Assembly: GCA_003136915.1 (NCBI GenBank)
Contig: PLEB01000160.1
Coordinates: 735 to 8,186, forward strand
Reading direction: 5' to 3'
Source of the DNA: Chitinophagaceae bacterium
GTDB taxonomy: Bacteria > Bacteroidota > Bacteroidia > Chitinophagales > Chitinophagaceae
Length of the DNA: 7,452 bases
Positions 6,558-7,452 of the stretch are shown here, piece by piece. Numbering within the stretch: position 1 is the stretch's first letter; each line of letters begins with the position of its first letter. The position numbers and the translations under genes are program-made. The notes below the pieces were generated by a model. The model was given only the letters and a program-made list of their open reading frames with translations. It was not told where the DNA came from and ran no database searches.

Positions 6558-6573
6558 GACAAATGTCTTTGTC
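6558..6573. repeat. Short perfect hairpin in the rpoD leader
   Basis: GACAAA-TGTC-TTTGTC is a 6-bp perfect inverted repeat with a 4-base loop. It lies 20 bp upstream of the rpoD ATG, inside the predicted 5' leader. In the transcript it would fold close to the ribosome-binding area. The stem is A/U-rich and short, so a role in translation control is only possible. Confidence 0.4.
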
Positions 6574-6659
6574 GGGTACAAATCAACCATATAACAATGG
6601 TAAGCGCGGAAAAGTTGAAAAGGGGTATGGTTAAAAACGAACACCGCGATATTCTAACA

Positions 6660-6690
6660 CAAAAGTAACACCCATTCGTGGAACTTCATA
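6660..6690 (-). promoter_or_regulatory. Probable rpoD promoter
   Basis: On the minus strand TATG (6690-6687), a 19-base spacer and TACTTTTG (6667-6660) fit the Bacteroidota TTTG-N19-TAnnTTTG pattern with one mismatch, in the -33 box. Transcription would begin near 6654, giving an rpoD leader of about 115 bases. A second, poorer candidate (GACATTTG, 6573-6566) lies closer to the gene. Confidence 0.55.
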
Positions 6691-6718
6691 GCCTTTGCCA
6701 AGGTAAAAAAATAAAAAC

Positions 6719-6750
6719 TTGGATAAACTATATATTTAGTTATATATTTG
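6719..6750 (+). promoter_or_regulatory. blaI promoter (Bacteroidota -33/-7 type)
   Basis: TTG (6719-6721), a 21-base spacer and TATATTTG (6743-6750) match TTG-N17-23-TAnnTTTG, with the -7 box complete. Transcription would start near 6756, about 78 bases before the blaI ATG. One palindrome fills the spacer and another covers the start point, so the promoter is built to be repressed. Confidence 0.75.
6726..6741. promoter_or_regulatory. Putative BlaI operator 1 (spacer palindrome)
   Basis: AACTA-TATATT-TAGTT is a 16-bp site with perfect 5-bp inverted arms, lying wholly between the -33 and -7 boxes of the blaI promoter. It is also an inverted copy of operator 2 (15 of 16 positions). BlaI/MecI dimers bind such dyads in their own promoters. 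The arms differ from the TACA/TGTA core known from Staphylococcus, so assignment to this BlaI is inferred from position. Confidence 0.6.
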
Positions 6751-6757
6751 GTTAATA

Positions 6758-6773
6758 AACTAAAAATATAGTT
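6758..6773. promoter_or_regulatory. Putative BlaI operator 2 (start-site palindrome)
   Basis: AACTA-AAAATA-TAGTT is a second 16-bp site with the same 5-bp arms, just downstream of the -7 box and over the predicted transcription start. Its centre is 32 bp from that of operator 1, about three helical turns, so two dimers could sit on the same face of the DNA and clamp the -7 box. Confidence 0.6.
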
Positions 6774-6833
6774 ATATAATATGCCGATCTGCCGAGCCAA
6801 ATCTATAAACAAGGATGTTAAAAAATATACATT

Positions 6834-7214
6834 ATGAACCCTGTCAAATCCCTTACGAAGGCCGAGGAGCAAGTTATGCACACGCTCTGGAAACTGGGAA
6901 AAGGTTTCCTGAAAGAGATCATTGAAGCTACTCCGGAGCCGAAACCGCACCCCAATACGATAGCGACTATTTTAAAGATCCTGGTTGAAAAAGGCTTTGT
7001 AGAGTTCAGCGTGCATGGTCGCAATAACCTGTACAAGCCCCTGGTCGGGCGGACCGAATATGGGAAGAAAACAGTGAACCAGCTTGTCAAAGGGTATTTT
7101 GAAGGTTCGGCAGCGCGTTTGGTCTCTCATTTTATCAGCGACCATAAACTTAGCGAGGCAGAACTGGAGCAGCTCCTTCAACAAATTCAGTCAGGCAAAA
7201 ACATAAAGCCATGA
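6834..7214 (+). CDS. blaI: BlaI/MecI family transcriptional repressor
   Basis: This is a 126-residue cytoplasmic winged-helix repressor of the penicillinase-repressor family (PF03965). The N-terminal domain (about 6-70) opens with SLTKAEEQVMHTLWKLGKG, the usual 'LTxaEexvMxxLW' signature. The recognition helix is near NTIATILKILVEKGFV (41-56) and the wing is FSVHGRNNLYKPLV (58-71). The C-terminal dimerisation helices run from about 75 to 118 (QLVKGYFEGSAARLVSHFISDHKLSEAELEQLLQQIQ). In Staphylococcus BlaI, cleavage inside this half after induction inactivates the repressor; here the comparable region is SHFIS (98-102), but the cut site cannot be fixed by reading. The stop overlaps the start of the M56 peptidase gene (ATGA), a strong sign that the two work together. 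The promoter carries two palindromes, so autorepression is likely. The inducer and other targets are unknown; no beta-lactamase gene is visible. Confidence 0.94.
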   Translation: MNPVKSLTKAEEQVMHTLWKLGKGFLKEIIEATPEPKPHPNTIATILKILVEKGFVEFSVHGRNNLYKPLVGRTEYGKKTVNQLVKGYFEGSAARLVSHFISDHKLSEAELEQLLQQIQSGKNIKP

Positions 7215-7452
7215 TGCTCCTGCTCTATTTGCTCAAGACCCTGATGATCTCGGGATTGCTGCTCGGGTATTACTGGATCTTCCTGAGGAATAGACCTTGC
7301 CACCGCTTCAACCGCTATTTTCTGATGGCAATACCGGCAATCAGCCTTATTCTTCCCGGCCTCAGGTTAGCCATACCCTCTTTCTGGCAACAAAGTCCGG
7401 CCGGGAATCCTGTTCAGCTGCTGGGCGTTGCGAACGGAAGTTGGGAGGAGAC
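7211..7452 (+). CDS. BlaR1-like M56 family membrane peptidase, N-terminal part (cut by window edge)
   Basis: The ATG at 7211 overlaps the blaI stop (ATGA) and the frame is open to the window edge (80 codons). The visible part has two membrane segments, residues about 2-24 (LLLYLLKTLMISGLLLGYYWIF) and 37-55, joined by a short basic loop RNRPCHRFNRYFLM. A 'FNR(Y/F)FL' loop followed by an 'SLILP' helix is typical of the start of Bacteroidota M56/BlaR1 proteins. These are integral-membrane zinc proteases that sense an envelope signal and lead to removal of BlaI. The HEXXH zinc motif and any C-terminal sensor, TonB-like or carboxypeptidase-like domain would lie beyond the window. The alternative ATG at 7214 is one codon later. 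Identification rests on the blaI overlap plus the membrane pattern. Confidence 0.85.
   Translation, partial: MMLLLYLLKTLMISGLLLGYYWIFLRNRPCHRFNRYFLMAIPAISLILPGLRLAIPSFWQQSPAGNPVQLLGVANGSWEE

Noticed and set aside
6654..6950. Minus-strand frames antisense to blaI and its leader
   Set aside because: They run through the A/T-rich promoter region and opposite a clear BlaI gene; no family resemblance.
1..7452. CRISPR arrays, insertion sequences, tRNA or rRNA genes, prophage or defence genes
   Set aside because: No regularly spaced repeats, transposase or integrase motifs, or tRNA-like cloverleaf were seen; nearly all the sequence is explained by conserved housekeeping genes.

Overview
The window looks like a housekeeping stretch of a Bacteroidota chromosome, most likely from the Sphingobacteriia/Chitinophagia side of the phylum (inference). 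Supporting signs are a 285-residue primary sigma factor with no region 1.1, a DUF3822 protein beside rsmD, promoters of the Bacteroidota type (TTG/TTTG ... TAnnTTTG), weak Shine-Dalgarno sequences with A/T-rich leaders, and a BlaI / M56-peptidase pair of the kind common in this phylum.

Positions 1-5386 hold eight co-directional minus-strand genes with gaps or overlaps of a few bases. In transcription order they are trxB (thioredoxin reductase), folB (dihydroneopterin aldolase), a secreted TPR protein resembling the eukaryotic RMDN family, a DUF3822 protein, rsmD (16S rRNA m2G966 methyltransferase), bioD (dethiobiotin synthetase), lpxK (lipid A 4'-kinase), and the first 24 codons of a probable rnr (RNase R) cut by the window edge. 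Stop/start overlaps (DUF3822-rsmD, rsmD-bioD) suggest one transcription unit with translational coupling. A promoter-like site lies before trxB and a weaker internal one before lpxK.

Positions 5387-5679 are non-coding: the trxB promoter region, an imperfect stem-loop, and a strong intrinsic terminator that ends the rpoD transcript. Positions 5680-6537 encode RpoD on the minus strand, with a promoter about 120-150 bp upstream of its start codon.

Positions 6538-6833 form a divergent, partly very A/T-rich intergenic region. It carries a clear plus-strand Bacteroidota promoter for blaI. Two 16-bp palindromes (AACTA-N6-TAGTT, centres 32 bp apart) lie on either side of its -7 box, as expected for an autoregulated BlaI operator. 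BlaI (6834-7214) overlaps by ATGA a BlaR1-like M56 membrane peptidase gene that runs off the right edge.

I found no mobile element, CRISPR array, tRNA or rRNA, and no clearly new multi-gene system. The most interesting items are the dual operator, the RMDN-like protein, the GPPY in place of DPPY in RsmD, and the DUF3822-RsmD coupling.
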